Position numbers and translations under genes: made by a program
Notes under the pieces: model-generated
The model's database searches: none
Told to the model about the DNA's origin: nothing
Seen by the model: only the letters and a program-made list of their open reading frames with translations
DNA from: Lumnitzera littorea
Lineage: Eukaryota > Streptophyta > Magnoliopsida > Myrtales > Combretaceae
Length of the DNA: 64,000 nt
Assembly: GCA_024138015.1 (NCBI GenBank)
Contig: JAMXBB010000009.1
Location: 42,270,821-42,334,820 of the forward strand
Reading direction: 5' to 3'
In this document: positions 35,769 through 49,780 of the stretch, piece by piece
How positions within the stretch are numbered: the stretch's first letter is position 1
Layout: each line of letters opens with the position of its first letter

Positions 35769-35803
<35 letters not shown>
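35665..35803. repeat. paired microsatellites in inverted arrangement
   Basis: (AC)n/(ATAC)n at about 35668-35699 is followed about 50 bases later by (TATG)n(TG)n(TA)n at about 35749-35803. The second tract is the reverse complement of the first in composition and order, so a long hairpin is possible. The open frame through it is repeat-encoded. Confidence 0.8.
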
Positions 35804-37422
35804 TCTTGAGGAAAGGTTTACTTTAAGATTATATTCAACAAATGTATCTTGTAATCTAAACAAAAATAGAATATCATTTGCAAAATTATTGATGTAACTC
35901 ATTCATTTCGAATTATGTCTTAATCTATTATTGCAAGTATTTATATTAGTTTCATATTACCATCCTTTTAACCATAATGTTCTTTAACAATTGAGCACCC
36001 TTATTATTGTTATTTACTTTACTACCTGTAGTTTTTTGGTGTAGTAATATTAATTATTTTGAAGCTAGTTATCAAAGTAAACTAATTGGTTAAATATTCA
36101 TTTCTCTATATTGTCTAAATAAATTCTAAAATTAAAAAAGTACTAAAACTTTATAAAAGAACAAATAAATTTCTCTCCTTTACAATCAAGTTTGCATATA
36201 TGCACTATAGTGTAAGAATGATAGTTAGTAGTCAATGAATATCGGAGAGGAAAAAGAAAAAAGGAAAAAAACTTCTACGTTTCTATCTTATTATCAATTT
36301 ATCAAGTGCTATAACTTAAAATAACTATAGAATTGAAATAAATCAATACAGTGTAAGAACATGTTTCGAGAAGTAATCAAGATAACTAGAAGTGTCACCT
36401 ATGTTTTATGAGTCTTAGGTTAATAGGTTTTACATTCTCATTTTCCTACTTAATCCATCTTATTTAAAGGTTTTGCTTTGAAAACTCAAGTTATCTAAAA
36501 CACCAAATGCTATACTAGAAGGAGGGTGATTACCAAGAGTTAAGTTAGTTCAATTTCTTTTATGACTGTTTTCCATATAAAAAAACTTTGAAATAGTCTA
36601 AAAAAGTGAATTGGCTATATGTATGGAGAAATTTCTTGTAAGAGATCAAGTCAATCACTTAATAGAGAAAAACAAAAAAGTAATAAAATAAAATAAAATA
36701 ATCCCTAAATGCCATATAGAAAACAACAACACTAGTACATAAATGAAAAAAGATTATGCTACTTCATCTAAAGTTATTGCCTACCTTGCCTCTAACTCAT
36801 TCTTTTAGCCATTAGAATGTTGTTTAAGTTTTTCATGGAGATCAAAAGCATCCTGAGAACACGAGAATCCTAAAATAGCTAAAACCAAACCAATCAACTA
36901 ATTGAAAGGAAGCTAAGTCCTAACCAACTAAACTTTATTACGTCAAAGGCGGTCTTTGTTTAACTAATAATCAATGTCTACGATATCTAGTTTTCGATTT
37001 TCCACTACATTGCATATAGTTTAGGTTATTAGCCGTATTAAGTGTATGTTACTTGAAATTATCGATCTATAATATTAAAGTTAATGGTACTTGTTTAGTG
37101 TCTTATATCAATTAAGAAACATTAATTTTTTTCTCAAAATTATGTTTAATATATGTTATCTCTTAACCGCACTCATCTTAACCACTTTGCTCTATCCCCT
37201 TGTTTTTTACCTACAAATCTATCCATTTTCTAATAAAGGGACACATTCATAAGTATAAACTTCATTTGAATAATTTCCAAATAAGTATATTAAATTTTAA
37301 TTAAAGTGTTCATCAACAACTTGCAATATTATTAGTTTAAACTATAATTATAAGTATTAAGATTTCCATAAGTCCTATAAAATTGGGATTCCTTCTTATC
37401 TCTTTTTGTGTAACGATTCAAA
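35804..37422. other. no gene seen
   Basis: AT-rich sequence without open frames, recognisable motifs or matches to the other repeats in the window that I could detect. Confidence 0.4.
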
Positions 37423-38335
37423 TGAGTTCAAGCATTATGGAAGGGAAATTTTAAGCATCATGATGTGGGTCGATGCATGTTGGTTTATTCATTATATCAA
37501 TAAATATCTTGCAAAAATGATAAATAAAAATTGTACTTTTATGTGCTTTTAATGTTAATAGATGGATATAAATAATATTCCTAGAATATTACACACCAAG
37601 AGAAATTGAACTGATGTTTAATATAGAAGATATATTTTGCTTAATCTAGAAAATATGACACACAAATAGTTTAAACAAGTTGTTTGCCATAATCCAAGAT
37701 TATTGAATTGATGGGAATAGGGTTTTAGAGAAAGAATTCTTAATAATATGTTTATTGTTGAGAATAATGAAAAGAATTATTTTTACAAGCCTTGATTCAA
37801 GTCTATGGTGTTAAATAAAGGAAAAATCGTAAATTAAATAAATATTAAATAGCCTAAATTAAGAATACGAAACAAAAACAACGAACATAATTTGGACAAC
37901 TTTATAATAGACTAGCTAGCCGATCATGAATTAGTCCCTTTTGCCTGTTTATGCATGTCTTTTGTTCAAGTAGACTAATCAACTAGTCTTGAAGTGGTTC
38001 TAAAAGTGGTTTGATCACCTGTTCTAACTCCCTAGTGCAACATAGCTAGTCGGATGGTAGCTTGTCAACCAGTCGAACAATTCAACTCATAATCTAACCC
38101 TCTTGCATCTTACGTGCTCTACTTAATCAACTCCTCACTTACACGACTTGAGCTACTTTCTATCTACCAAATGGCCAACAAAGAGCTTGCTAAACCTAAC
38201 AAATGATTCATGAACTTCTCAACAAACATAAATTTACCTTTACCAATTGTTTAGTAAAAACTCTCAACGTAGGATTTTAAAGTACCTTTCGCTTTAATAC
38301 ATGTAATTAATCTAATGGGAAATTGATTCACATCA
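37423..38335 (-). repeat. gypsy 3' LTR
   Basis: It aligns with 42467-43277, for example 'aaaaatgataaa', 'aataatgaaaagaatta', 'tttagtaaaaa'. It ends in CATCA at 38335. The left end is approximate. Confidence 0.65.
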
Positions 38336-38439
38336 TTTGCCTAGGGCTTATGAAGATTTGTCCCTTAGATCTTACTTAATATTATCATGCATATAAGGGG
38401 AAAGATTGGCTCCATTAAATCATACCAATAAACCTCATT

Positions 38440-38620
38440 CACCTAGGAATTTTATCTTATAAGCATTATCATTAATGTGTTTCATCACTAAAAATGATCC
38501 ATCTACTCGTGGCACCAACTTCTAAGCCCTCTTGCTAGGAAACCTATCTTCCCTAAGATGAATCCACATAAGATCTCTTGGTTTGAAGTCTACTTGCCTT
38601 CTCCTTTTGTCTTCTATTGT
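38440..38620 (-). pseudogene. gypsy integrase C-terminal remnant
   Basis: The minus strand (about 38590-38440) reads K-P-R-D-L-M-W-I-H-L-R-E-D-R-F-P, then K-L-V-P-R-V-D-G-S-F and H-I-N-D-N-A-Y-K. These are the conserved C-terminal blocks of plant gypsy integrases. It lies just inside the 3' LTR, as expected. Confidence 0.75.
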
Positions 38621-40259
38621 TTGTTTTGTTTTGTTTACTTCCGTAACTTATCATAAACTTGTTGATGTAACTTCTACACCTATGTAGCCTTCTCAATTCA
38701 TTAAATATATGAATTATTTCAAATGGTGTTTTACCTATTATACTATAGACTAATTATAGGTAAACTCTATAACCAACAAGAAATGATGCCAATCTTTCAA
38801 GTTCTTTCCCATCATGGCTCTTAAAAGCACTCGAAGTGTTTTATTAACTCTCTAAATCTAATCAACAGTCTAAGGATGACATGAAGTACTAAATGAAAGG
38901 TCCCTAATCTTCACTACAATGTCTTCCAAAAGTAACTTTGGAATTTAACATCTTTATGTTGGCACAATTAGTTATAGAACTCTATGAAGTCTAACCACTT
39001 CCCATAGAAACAAGTCAGCAATATAGACAGCATCTTTTATCTTATGATAGGCAATAAAGTATACCATTTTACTAAACATGTCAACTAGAACAAGAATAGA
39101 ATCTTGTCTGCTCTAGGTTCTGGGAAGTCTTAGAATGAATCATACTTAAATCATGCCATAGTTTAGAAAAGGCATATATAAACCCTATGGTTAAACATAA
39201 CTTTTAACCCTTTTGCCACACAAGCATCTAATACCATATGTACATCTCTAGCCATTCCTAGCCAATAAAAAATGCTCTTACAGGACCTTTTATGTTTGCC
39301 AAAGTGACCATCCTCATAAGTAGGCTTTTTAAATCAACTAATCTCTTAAAGAATGCTATGGAATACATGTCTTACAAAGTCAAAACAAGTACTACCAGTC
39401 ATACAAAATCCTCTCCTTGTAACCCTTATAACATGCTTCAACAATGGAAGAAAAATGTTGATCATTGGCATAGTGATCAACCACCTTCTTAGAACCTAAC
39501 AACTTAGCTTGCAAAGTGCTAACTAAAGTATGTCCTCTAAACAATGCATTTAGCTAGCACATCAAATTTTCCTTGCTTACTCTTGATAGTATATGCAAAT
39601 GATTCTAAAACTTCAACCCAACATACATGCCATTTAAAAAGCTTACTCTGGCTGTTAAGATATTTCAAGGACTAATAATCCAATAAGATAACAAATTCTT
39701 TTGGAAGAAGATAATGCCGCCACACATTAAATGCTTGGATCATGGCATATACCCGTATCATATATTGAATAATTAAGGTAACTCCATGCAACTTTTCTCA
39801 AAAATAAGCGATAAGTCTAATACTACACTAACCTCGATATTAGATGCATCACCTTCCTACTCAAATTCTTTATTGAAGTTAGGAACTATTAAAACTAATG
39901 CAAATGTCAACTTTTGCTTAATCAATTCATAACTCTCTTGTGTTGCTTTACCCTAATAAAACGTTACTCTATTCTTTGTGAACTCTACGAGTAGGGCCAT
40001 TATAATAATGAAATTCTAAATAAACCTGCAATGAAAAGAAGCAAGTCAATGGAAACTATAGACCTCAAATGCATTAGTACGAGTAGGACATTCTGTAATT
40101 GCCTTGATTTTCTTCTCATCAACTTAAATGCCCTTACCAATCACGGCATACAACCGAAATACTACCTCTCTCTAGCAAAATGCACATTTCTTCAAATTTG
40201 CATACTTCTCCCTCTTCAATACCATAAATACAAATTTCAAATGTTGCACATGAATTTTC

Positions 40260-40727
40260 ATATCTAGGCCATAAATCAAAATGTTAACAAAAGTAAACTA
40301 CTACAAACCTACCTAAAACCTCCCATAAGACAAAATATATTAGCCTCATAAAAGTACCGAGGGCATTTGATAAGCCAAATGGTATCACAATCTACTCATA
40401 CAAACGATGCCTAGTCTTAAAGGTCATTTTCCACTCATCGCTAGCCTTCATTCTTATTTGATGGTGTCTACTTTTAAGATCTATCTTAGAAGATAATCAA
40501 GCCCTATCTAATTTATCTAGCATGTCATCAAGTCAAGGAGCGAGATACTTATATTTCATTGTAATGTCAATGATAATCCAACTGTTAATGAACATCCTCT
40601 TATTTCCATCCTTCTTAGGCACTAGCAATGCAGGAATTAAATATGGGTCCATGCTCTTATGAACAAATTTCTTTTCTAGTAGCTCTTCTATTTGTCGCTT
40701 CAACTCCTTAGGCTTCTTTGAGCTCAC
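40260..40727 (-). pseudogene. gypsy reverse transcriptase remnant
   Basis: At 40727-40533 the minus strand reads E-L-K-R-Q-I-E-E-L-L-E-K, then L-V-P-K-K-D-G, the start of the plant gypsy reverse transcriptase. The catalytic region at about 40320-40270 is a frameshifted V-V-V-Y-F... I-L-I-Y in which the F/Y-x-D-D aspartates are lost. Confidence 0.8.
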
Positions 40728-41297
40728 CTAGCATGTAGGATAATTAGTTAATGTAGCATTTGGCACCAAATCAATTTGGTGTGCAATACTCCTCAAAGGA
40801 AGAAATCCCTTTAAAAGCTCTTTAAGAAAGATATCTTAAAACTAATACAAGATCCCTTTAGTCTCATCAAGTATATCCAACTCAACACCATTACTTAAAA
40901 CCTATTTAATGATTGCAAATAGGTAACTCCTCCATCTCCTAACTTTAGCTCTACTCCTCCCTTATCAGCAACAAAGAGTCTTTCTTAAAGGGATTAATTT
41001 CCCAATGCCTTACTTAAATTTCCACTTGATTCATAGGAAACAACTTCACTCCCTTGGCTTCCTTTAGTACTGAATATTTGTTGCTCCACTCATCATACAA
41101 CACACTATAATCAAAGCGCCTAAGGCAACCTAATAGGATATATGATGCGCTCATTAGCACTACATTATGAACAATCTCATCAATATATTTGCTTGGTATT
41201 TATATTGGTACTAAGACTGGCTTATTAATATGGACAAAGCCCTTATCATTTAACCAACGTAAACAATAGTGCTGGGGATGATGTATAGTCAACAACT

Positions 41298-41492
41298 TCA
41301 ATTATCAACCATGGCAAAAGCCACCACATTCATGCAACTATCTAAGTCAATGATAACCGCACAAATAACTCCATTAACCAAACACCTAATGTGGAAAATA
41401 TTTTCCCATTTTACTTGGTTTGAGGATGGTGTTGTCTCCAAATTTTGCCTCAAAACTCCAATCATAGCCAACATAGGTCTAACTACTCCCAT
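41298..41492 (-). pseudogene. gypsy protease remnant
   Basis: It reads E-N-I-F-H-I-R-C-L-V-N-G-V-I-C-A-V-I-I-D followed by L-D-S-C-M-N-V-V-A. This is the pepsin-like protease block of plant gypsy elements (family I-I-D-G-G-S-C-T-N-V-A), with Gly-Gly changed to Leu-Asp, so inactive. Confidence 0.75.
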
Positions 41493-41614
41493 TGCTTCCT
41501 TCTTCTTTACTTGCTCTTCCTCCTAATATCAATTACCTCCTTATCCATATATTCTTCCCCTTCATCTTCACCCATAACTTGCTCTCCCTAAGCCATCATA
41601 ACTCACCTACTTAG

Positions 41615-41656
41615 ACAATGGGTGGCTATATGGCCATATTCCAGATAGTTAAAACA
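41615..41656 (-). pseudogene. gypsy gag zinc knuckle, broken
   Basis: The 14-codon motif C-F-N-Y-L-E-Y-G-H-I-A-T-H-C is C-x2-C-x4-H-x4-C with the second Cys replaced by Tyr (TGT to TAT). It lies between gag and protease, as expected. Confidence 0.7.
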
Positions 41657-42466
41657 TTTAACATCCTTATTCTTTTGACTTACTACATTAAAATTCATAG
41701 GTCAATTTCTAAAGCCAATATTAGTTAGGTTTTAGCTTCGGTGTCTTAATTGGCCTAGGCTTACTTCTAAACTCCCTATCTTTAACTCAAGGCACATTAC
41801 CTCACTCTCTCCTCTACTCAACACTAACATTTTGGTTAGGTGAAATTAATTTAGGAAAAGAAGTTAATGTTCTAAATAGATTCCTCTTCCTCTACCTCTC
41901 TACTTTACTAACTAGCTATATAGCTAGTAAGTAAACTACATCGGAAATGTCATATCGTAGGCTATAAATAAAACTGGTTGTATTTGTTTTGAGGATTCAA
42001 CAATTTAGCTTTTGATAGTGAGCATCTTAAACTCATGAATGTATTCATCGACACTCATCACACATTGCTTTAAGAAGTGCAACCACTTCGACAATTTTAG
42101 CTGGTAATATTCAAGGACAAACCTTCTATGTTGCCTTATCTCACTACCTTATCTAAATAATCCCCAAAATGGCCTAAAGTTGGTATTTTGTTACTCTATG
42201 AAGGTTTAGATTAATGCTATCAAGTCTTGCATAAATGGTTAGTTGGTATATTCGATCTCATCTTCACTATATCTTTTAGGATTTATCCTAGCAACAAGCA
42301 TAACAGTCAAATCTCCTTACTCTATATTCTTAACATCAAATTCACAATTTTGATCACTAGTTTCACACATCAATCACATCTCATGCTCCATACCATGCAG
42401 TCAATAATGCTAAATGCCGACATGACACCTACATTATTCATCTACACCCTTACCCCATCATAACCA

Positions 42467-43277
42467 TGTGCTCCATTATCAAGATGATGCGGGTCAATGT
42501 GTATGGATCAATTCTTTATATCAATGAATGGCATTTTTGTAAAAATGATAAATTAAAATTGTGTTTTTATATGTTTCTAATCACAATATTACAAAGAGAA
42601 AATGAGTTTTTGTTTAATCTATATAATATAATGCACCAATAAATCAAATAAGTTTGCCACTATTCAATATTAACAAGGTTATAGAGAAAGAACTCTCAAG
42701 ACTGTGTTTATTGTCAAGAATAATGAAAAGAATTACGTTTATAAACTTTAATGTGAGTTTTTAGGGTTATGTAAGGGAAAAACCATAAATAAAATGAAAA
42801 CTGTGTAGACTAAATTAGGAAAATGAAATAAAAACATCTAACTAATTTAGGTGATCTAGTATGGACTAGTTGGTTAGTCTTAAATTAGTCCTCACAACTA
42901 GTTCATGCATGTTTCTATTTAAGTAGACCTGCCCTTTGGTCTTAGAATGATTCTGAAATCATTTTGATCATTTGTTCTATCTCCTTAGTGTAACATAACT
43001 AGCTAAATGGTGGCTTGTGAACTGGCCGAATGGTCTAACTCAAAATTTGATCCCTTTATATTCTATTCAATGAGCGGCTTACCTACTTAGCTTAAGTTGT
43101 TTTTTTATGCACTGAATGGCCAACAAAGAGCCTCATAAACTCAACAAATGAGTCTTAAACTTCTCAACAAGCATAAACTCATCCTTTTCCAATTGTTTAG
43201 TAAAAAATCTCTACATAAGATTTTGAAGTCCCTTTACTTTTGCTCAAGTAATTGGTTTGATGTGAATCGACTCCCAT
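42467..43277 (-). repeat. gypsy 5' LTR
   Basis: This is the partner of 37423-38335. The outer end reads CATA where the other copy has CATCA. The boundaries carry an uncertainty of some tens of bases. Confidence 0.65.
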
Positions 43278-43685
43278 AAGATCAATTCATCTAAATCTTT
43301 TCATGGAGTTACACAAATGAATCATTGTAGAGAAAAAAATTGTCTCACTAAGATGACTCATTCAAATGATTAAGAAAACCGATCTGAACAACTCATCAAT
43401 TTTGTTGAATTCTATAATTTTTTACCTACTCAAGTTTTATACCTAATGCTTGAATTAGTGCATTTTTTTGGGGGGTATTTTGAGCTATGATCCTTCATAA
43501 TTGATGTTTTAGATCAATTAATAAATTATTTAAGCTTAATTCAATCGTAAAAAGCAAAAGTATTTACTAATCATACCTTTTGGAAGAGAGATAATCCATG
43601 GAATCAATGAAAATCAATTAAGTATATACTTTTTATTTGTAGAAATTTTGAGCATGAATTTTATAAATTTTTATATATTTTCTCT

Positions 43686-43863
43686 CTCAAAATCCATTGA
43701 CACTTGAGAAAACTTGGCAAATATGCTATAAACTTTAGTGTTATGATTTTGAATGAGAGATTGCTACTCTTGTTCTCAAAAGCCACTAACACTTAAGGAA
43801 AGCCAGCAAATATACTACAAACTTTAGTATTGTGATTATGAACGAGAGATTGCTACTCTTATT
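43686..43863. repeat. two-unit tandem repeat, 89-bp period
   Basis: Units 43686-43774 and 43775-43863 share 'aaactttagt', 'gagagattgctactctt' and 'ctcaaaa'. They are non-coding. Confidence 0.8.
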
Positions 43864-43942
43864 CTAAAATTACATGGTTGTATCTTGGGAGAAATATAAT
43901 CATTTTTAACAAACTAAGTGTAGGACTTATAACTCTTATTGA

Positions 43943-46900
43943 AACATCCTGAATATATGATAAATTTTTTTTCCAAAAATATTTTAATTGTAAGAAAAAA
44001 AAAATTTCCACCTAAAATAAATTTTATGAATCGACTATAGTACATTTAGGATTTAATTCTAACCAACTATTAATTATTTTCTTCTAAAGCCATTTTACTA
44101 ATAGGCTAATTTATATAATAGCCCTATAACAATAAGGCCTTAGGATAATAGCGTGTGCATTACTAATTTGATTTACATAGTTATCCTTAATGCATTAAGA
44201 TAAGCAAGCTTAAGTTAAGGCTATTGGCAAGGTAGAAACCCAAATAGGTTTAGGCATTATTAAAAATAGATGAGTTGGGTGAAGAGAGAGAATTAATGTC
44301 ATTTTAATCAAGTGAAGGTAATAAAAACCCAAAGCTCACTCTCTCTCTCTCTCTCTCTCTCTTATATGCCATGACAATAGCGCTAATTTAAGGGATGATT
44401 TCTTGATTGTAACTATAAGGATCAAAGTGAAGAATTAGCTTTTGGGGACAATCATGTTTAGAAACCTAACTCCACTTTGTAAGTAAAGACTTACAAGTTT
44501 TGAGATTTTTAGATTTTTAGATTTAACAAAGTAATTGATATATTAATCATACCATGATATGATTGGTGAATCTAAAGTGTTGAATAATCAAAAACATCAG
44601 TGGAGATTGAGGATTTGTCATACGTGAGGTTCATTAAGGGGTAAGTTCAATCACATTTGATAATTTCATGAGATATTTAACTATGATGTAGATCTTGACC
44701 CGATCTAAAAGTTTCATTCAGGTGACATTATGTAATCTTGATGTTTTATAAGTCATTTTAGTGTTTAAAAGTAAAAGTTGGTTTTTATGAGCTAATTTAA
44801 AGATCCAAATGTCCTTGGAGAATTTAGAATGAAAATCTATTTCAAGGTTAATGTTAGTTTAACATTCAAATGATGGAAAATGGAAGTTTGAAATGTGCAT
44901 GTGCATGAATGTATGTGATGTATGGGTTATGTGATAGGTTTGCTATTATTGATTTTTGTGAAATTAGTGATATAGCATTTGTGTACAAAGTGTTTAATGA
45001 TTTGAAGTATTAATCAAATGAGATTAAATCTGGAATTATGTGTACATGTGCGTGCCCTAAGGTTTATGGGTGTGTTTAGATATGATTTGGATGAGTTATG
45101 ATAGATTGATGATGAATATTAGCCTAGGTGTTAGTTAGAATTGTAGAAAGATGTTTATGGTATTGTAGAATTGAAATTAATTTGATGAATACTTGCTTCA
45201 AATCTGGAAAATTCTAGAGCTTATAGTTTGAAAATGCATTTTAATAAGTAATTTGAAGATAGATACAAGTTTGGAGTAATTTGGAGTCAAAATGACTAAG
45301 TTATGATCATTTGAAGTTGAATTATGTTGATTTGATTAAAGCAAGAATTTCCTTTAATTTTCTACAATTTATGTCTTTAATATGATGTTTAATTGATGTG
45401 ATAAATTGATTTGCTAGCTAGAAATTTCCGGGTTTGAGTGATTATAATGATCTATGATTGATTCCATATTATTTAGAATAGTATTATGCATTGATTATAC
45501 CATATATGTCAATAGTTGATTAAATTGATATTATTCATTGAATATTTAAAGTGTTTATTTTGGCATTCAAATGTTCATCATGAATATGAAAAACATATTT
45601 TTCGATTGATTTTAGATAATAAATGAATCATGTAATGTTTGATCCATAGATTTCAATAGTGTAAACTAAATTAACAAATTCAAATCCATTTTTACCCAAT
45701 CAAACATCAAATTTATGTATCAAACTCAAGTTAAAGAACAATCTAATCTCCATGGCTACGTGATAATTAGTTCAGTGGCAATATTGTAATTATTAGCAAC
45801 TTATGTAAGTATGTGACTTCTGATGTAATAATTGCATTTGATATTGCAATTGAATTAACTTACATAGATAAGATAATTAAATATTAATATTTTACGGCTA
45901 TGTGGCATTCCCTTTGATGGGCCGAACTGATCAAAACCCAATTCAATTGGACTAAACAGGTTCAAGCCTAAATTTGTCCAACTAGACAAGTTTTCTAACT
46001 GACTTCGATCAATTGATTAACAAGTTGAAATAATTGAATAGAAGTAGGTTCAATCCCCTATGTTTGAATTGGATTCCAAATTGTATCCTAGTTGGCTCAA
46101 TCAAACTCTTACTCGATTCATTATCATATGAACCGTTCAATTAATAAGTTGTGGCTTTAAAGAAAAAATGGGTAAAGATAATTTAAAAGACTCAACCTTT
46201 CTAAGCCTAAAATAATTTGTATCTTTTCTTGATGCATGTCTCGACTTATGCTCTATGTTTAACTTTCGAATTAGCTCATGGTGCTTAGGACTACTAGTAT
46301 GGGATGACTTGTGTGTTTTGTGTTGATAATAGGCCTTTAAACAAACTATATGTAAAATTAGCTTAATAATAACTTGCAAGTTGCTTATGCCTAGTTAGTT
46401 GATGCTGAGGGTGGCAAGTGAACCTCTTTTTGATAGGGTTTATGGTTTATAAGCCTAAATCCCTTAAAGATTAGACACCTTAGTTAGCATAATGTGATGA
46501 TTGTTTTTACCCGAGTCACAAAGGTAGTGCAGATTATTCTTTTGTTTAGGCTACAGAGGTGGTGTAAAACTCAAAGATAGTCTCAGCTACATTGGTGCAG
46601 TAAGGTAATGGTAAAGAAGGATAAGCTAAACGATCTAGGCGATAGAAAGAAGTTGTAGGGTATTATCCAAGTGTATAGGCACCTGGATAATGCTAAACAT
46701 GTGGACCAAAACCTAGAAAGAGAAGTGTTTGTAACTATCCAGATTACTTTTGAGAAAGGACTTAGGGATAAGCTAATGGGATATGGCTCATCCACCTTGA
46801 TTCCTTTTCCCCGATTTATCTAAACTAATAAGTACTCCTATATTGCTTGTTTATAAATAAAATAAACTCATAAATGGACCTTGGTTACTGCATTAGAATT

Positions 46901-47489
46901 AGGCCCATGGAGCACGTACATCTTGGTTGAAGTTGTTTCGTGCTGAGTCTTTAGGCTCATTCCCCTTCTCTTACCATTTTTTCGTTGATGACTACCATAT
47001 TGATCATTACTATTGTGACACTCTAGGGTTCAGGTATGATGATGATAGCTTTTATGCATTGGGTTGATGTTTTATGTTTTCTATTAGACTAATGTCATGT
47101 TTTGAGAGACTTTTGATGTTTTGGGCTTAGCTTTACTGTTAGACTTATATTGTTTACTTACCATCTGTTACTTGGTTTTGAGCCTAATGCCTTAGAGTGC
47201 TTTTTATGTTGGTATTGAGTATTTTTAGTTTATATAATACTCTAACTATTTTCATAAAGTTAAATGATGATTTCTCAATTAAAATTGGAAGTGAAACCTA
47301 CTTGTAGAGTAATAAGCCTTAGCATGTAATCATTAGGTTTACGCATAGCCATCTGTCATTCATATGAGGTTTCGACGCATAACACTTATAGGGAAATGTT
47401 TTATATACCTCTAATTAACACCAGTTTCCCCTAATTTTGGAAATATTTTACGAAGTGATTCAAATAAGAGATCCGGTTATTATAACACT
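43943..47489 (+). repeat. LTR-like stretch (solo LTR candidate)
   Basis: The start TGAAACATCCTGAA resembles the TGTAACATCC start of plant gypsy LTRs. The block near 46905-47040 (GAGCACGTACATC... GTGACACTCTAGGGTTC) and the 3' part resemble gypsy LTR sequence. No primer-binding site, coding relic or partner LTR is visible. The flanking five bases do not match, so the ends are uncertain. It contains a (CT)n tract. Confidence 0.3.
44339..44362. repeat. (CT)n microsatellite
   Basis: Twelve CT units, perfect. Confidence 0.95.
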
Positions 47490-49330
47490 ATAATCTAATA
47501 GCTATTTTATAAAAATATTTTAATCACTTTATAAAACGTTGATTTCTTATTTGAACAGCTTTATAAAATTTTTATCCTTTATTGAAACATTTTGATATGT
47601 TATTCATTTATTTGAATTAACTTTCAAAAATTGATTCCCTTCATCATGATTCTCTTATTATTGTGTATTATATAAATTTTTAACCAAAAATCGGAAGTAG
47701 ATACTAGTAAACTAGTATAAAAACACTTCAACATAAGACTACTTAATATGGAATCATATTTCACAAGTTTTCATCGTTGATTTTGTACATTTATTTCCAA
47801 ATAAATCTTATTAACTTAGCATGTTGATGTCATTAGTTAATAGGATTTAACCAAAAAAAAAAAGTGTGAAGAGTAAATTTTGAGATTAATTTATTAAGCA
47901 TTCATTGGAGATTTTAATATATATATATATATAAATTGCTAGCTAGAACATATATTAGAAAAATATCCAGAAGAGGGAAATTGAATCTATCCTATTAGTT
48001 GAGAGCCTGTATTCAAGACATTTGCACATGTCACATCTTTGCATAGCTTGATGTGGTGCGCCAAATAGACAAAACATATCACTAATCTTTCGGGTTTTAT
48101 ATTAAACCAAATGTAAATTTTATATAATTCTAGCTAATCTTTTGGTGTATGTATTTAGCCGTTTTTATACTAACTGTAGATTCGAATTCCACCCTTACTT
48201 TTCCATTTTCTCCCAAAGAATAAAAATAATAATAATATGATAACAAAGTAATAAGAAGATTAAAAAATTAATATGTGAACTTAGGCCTTCACTTTACCAT
48301 TTAGTTTCCTTTCGTAATTCGATTTTTCAAAGCCTTTCTTTCCCTCACTCGTTATTGCAGGGGAATAATGATAAAATAATCTTTTTTAAAAATTTAGGAG
48401 CTTAAATTCTTTCTTCTTCTTCTTTTTTTCCATTACTAAATAGGGTAAACCAAAGTTTGCTCACGAGTACCTAAGTGAAATTATTAAGAGTAAAATTGAG
48501 ATCATTCTAATAAATTACATAATTAAGATTATATCAAAGACTTTTCCCTTATGATAGGACAATCCAATAATTTATCCATATTTTGGATAATTTATGGGGA
48601 CTTGGATACGGAGGCTTAAATTAGGATATGTCAAAATCACTTTTTCTAATTTTAACCTTTCTTTGCTTGTGTGTTCATTGGTACCCTTGAAAAGGACCAT
48701 TACATGTCTCTTTTAGAAGCCTATAAGTGGTTTTAGCAAGGATTATTAACATCATTGTTGATCATCTAAATAATTTGGTGGTGGCTATTGATTACTATAC
48801 TTTGTAAATATAATCTATTTTCACCAGAGGTCTTAAAATCTCAACTATCTTATCTAATTGAAGGTTGATGTATCTTGCAATTAGGCTATTGCTACTAGAG
48901 AAATTAGGCACCATAAAATCGAAGTATCCTAATTCCTCTAATTGACACTTTAGTGCATGAATTAATTGAAATCGCCTCTTTATCTTCCTTTTATACCTCT
49001 TTATCTTATCCTACTTGTAGTGTAATTCAAAGTGCAATACCCACCTCTTACATGAGAAGTGCTTTAGTTATATTACTCACATTCAACACTCACATTTTAA
49101 GTCATTTCATAAAAATGTGTATATATGCATGTTTTCGTAAGAAAAAAGTAAAAAGGGAATATAAAAGGACTTCTTTTACACTTTTTTTCCCCTTTTTTAC
49201 TAGAGACTTTGTCATTTTATTATGATGGATTATGTCAATTACATTATCAACATCATTTTTTTCTTGAGAATTCAAACTATAGCTACTCTAAGTGATAATT
49301 CTACCTTTTGTATCATATCTTCTACGTAAC
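47490..49330. other. no gene seen
   Basis: AT-rich, with a (TA)n tract at 47916-47933. The open frame 48953-49225 (plus) has no protein-like composition or motif and is treated as chance. Confidence 0.4.
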
Positions 49331-49780
49331 CATAGGTAAGGCTATTAATTTGAGGTGTTTAAAAGAATCAAATTAGTTCATAAACTACTCAAATTCAGTT
49401 CGAGTTTTCTTCAAATCCAGCTCTATGAGAATTTAGTCGAGATTGAGCTCAAGTAGTAAATAGAGTCGAATTGAGCTTTAGATTACTAAGCTGGTCGATT
49501 CGTAAATCTAATCGAGTTTAGAATAATTTTTAATTTATTTGTATATCTTTTAAATATATGTGAGTATAGGATTGTTTAGAGAAATTATGTAAAAAGCTTT
49601 AGTTTAATTAAGCTAATCAATTCGAATGCAAACTTATCGAATATATTTTTATGTCACGATGAAACTTAAAATTTAGAAGTTGATTTAAGATTGAGTTTTG
49701 GATTTTTAAATCAAGCTTAAACTCGAGTTGTACACTATATTGGTTTAACTTGATTTGATTACATCCTAATGTTTGAGTAT
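49330..49780. repeat. degenerate repeat rich in CGAGTT/TCGAATT words
   Basis: Repeated words such as TTCGAGTT, GTCGAATTGAGC, TGAGCTCAAG and AATCGAGTTT resemble a common plant dispersed repeat built from 'gagctcgag' words. Its class is not established. Confidence 0.3.

Larger units (their letters stand above)
37423..43277 (-). mobile_element. Ty3/gypsy retrotransposon (5.9 kb), degenerate
   Basis: Direct LTR-like repeats at about 37423-38335 and 42467-43277 enclose, on the minus strand, gag/zinc knuckle, protease, reverse transcriptase and the C-terminal part of integrase, in gypsy order. All frames are broken. The primer-binding site is not clearly recognisable; the sequence after the right LTR reads TGGTTATGATGG on the minus strand. 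No clear target duplication was found. Confidence 0.8.

Noticed and set aside
35714..35902. 62-codon ORF with Ile-Tyr and Thr-His repeats
   Set aside because: Encoded by the TA/TG microsatellite.
48953..49225. 90-codon plus-strand ORF
   Set aside because: No motif, ordinary AT-rich composition, and stops in all frames around it.
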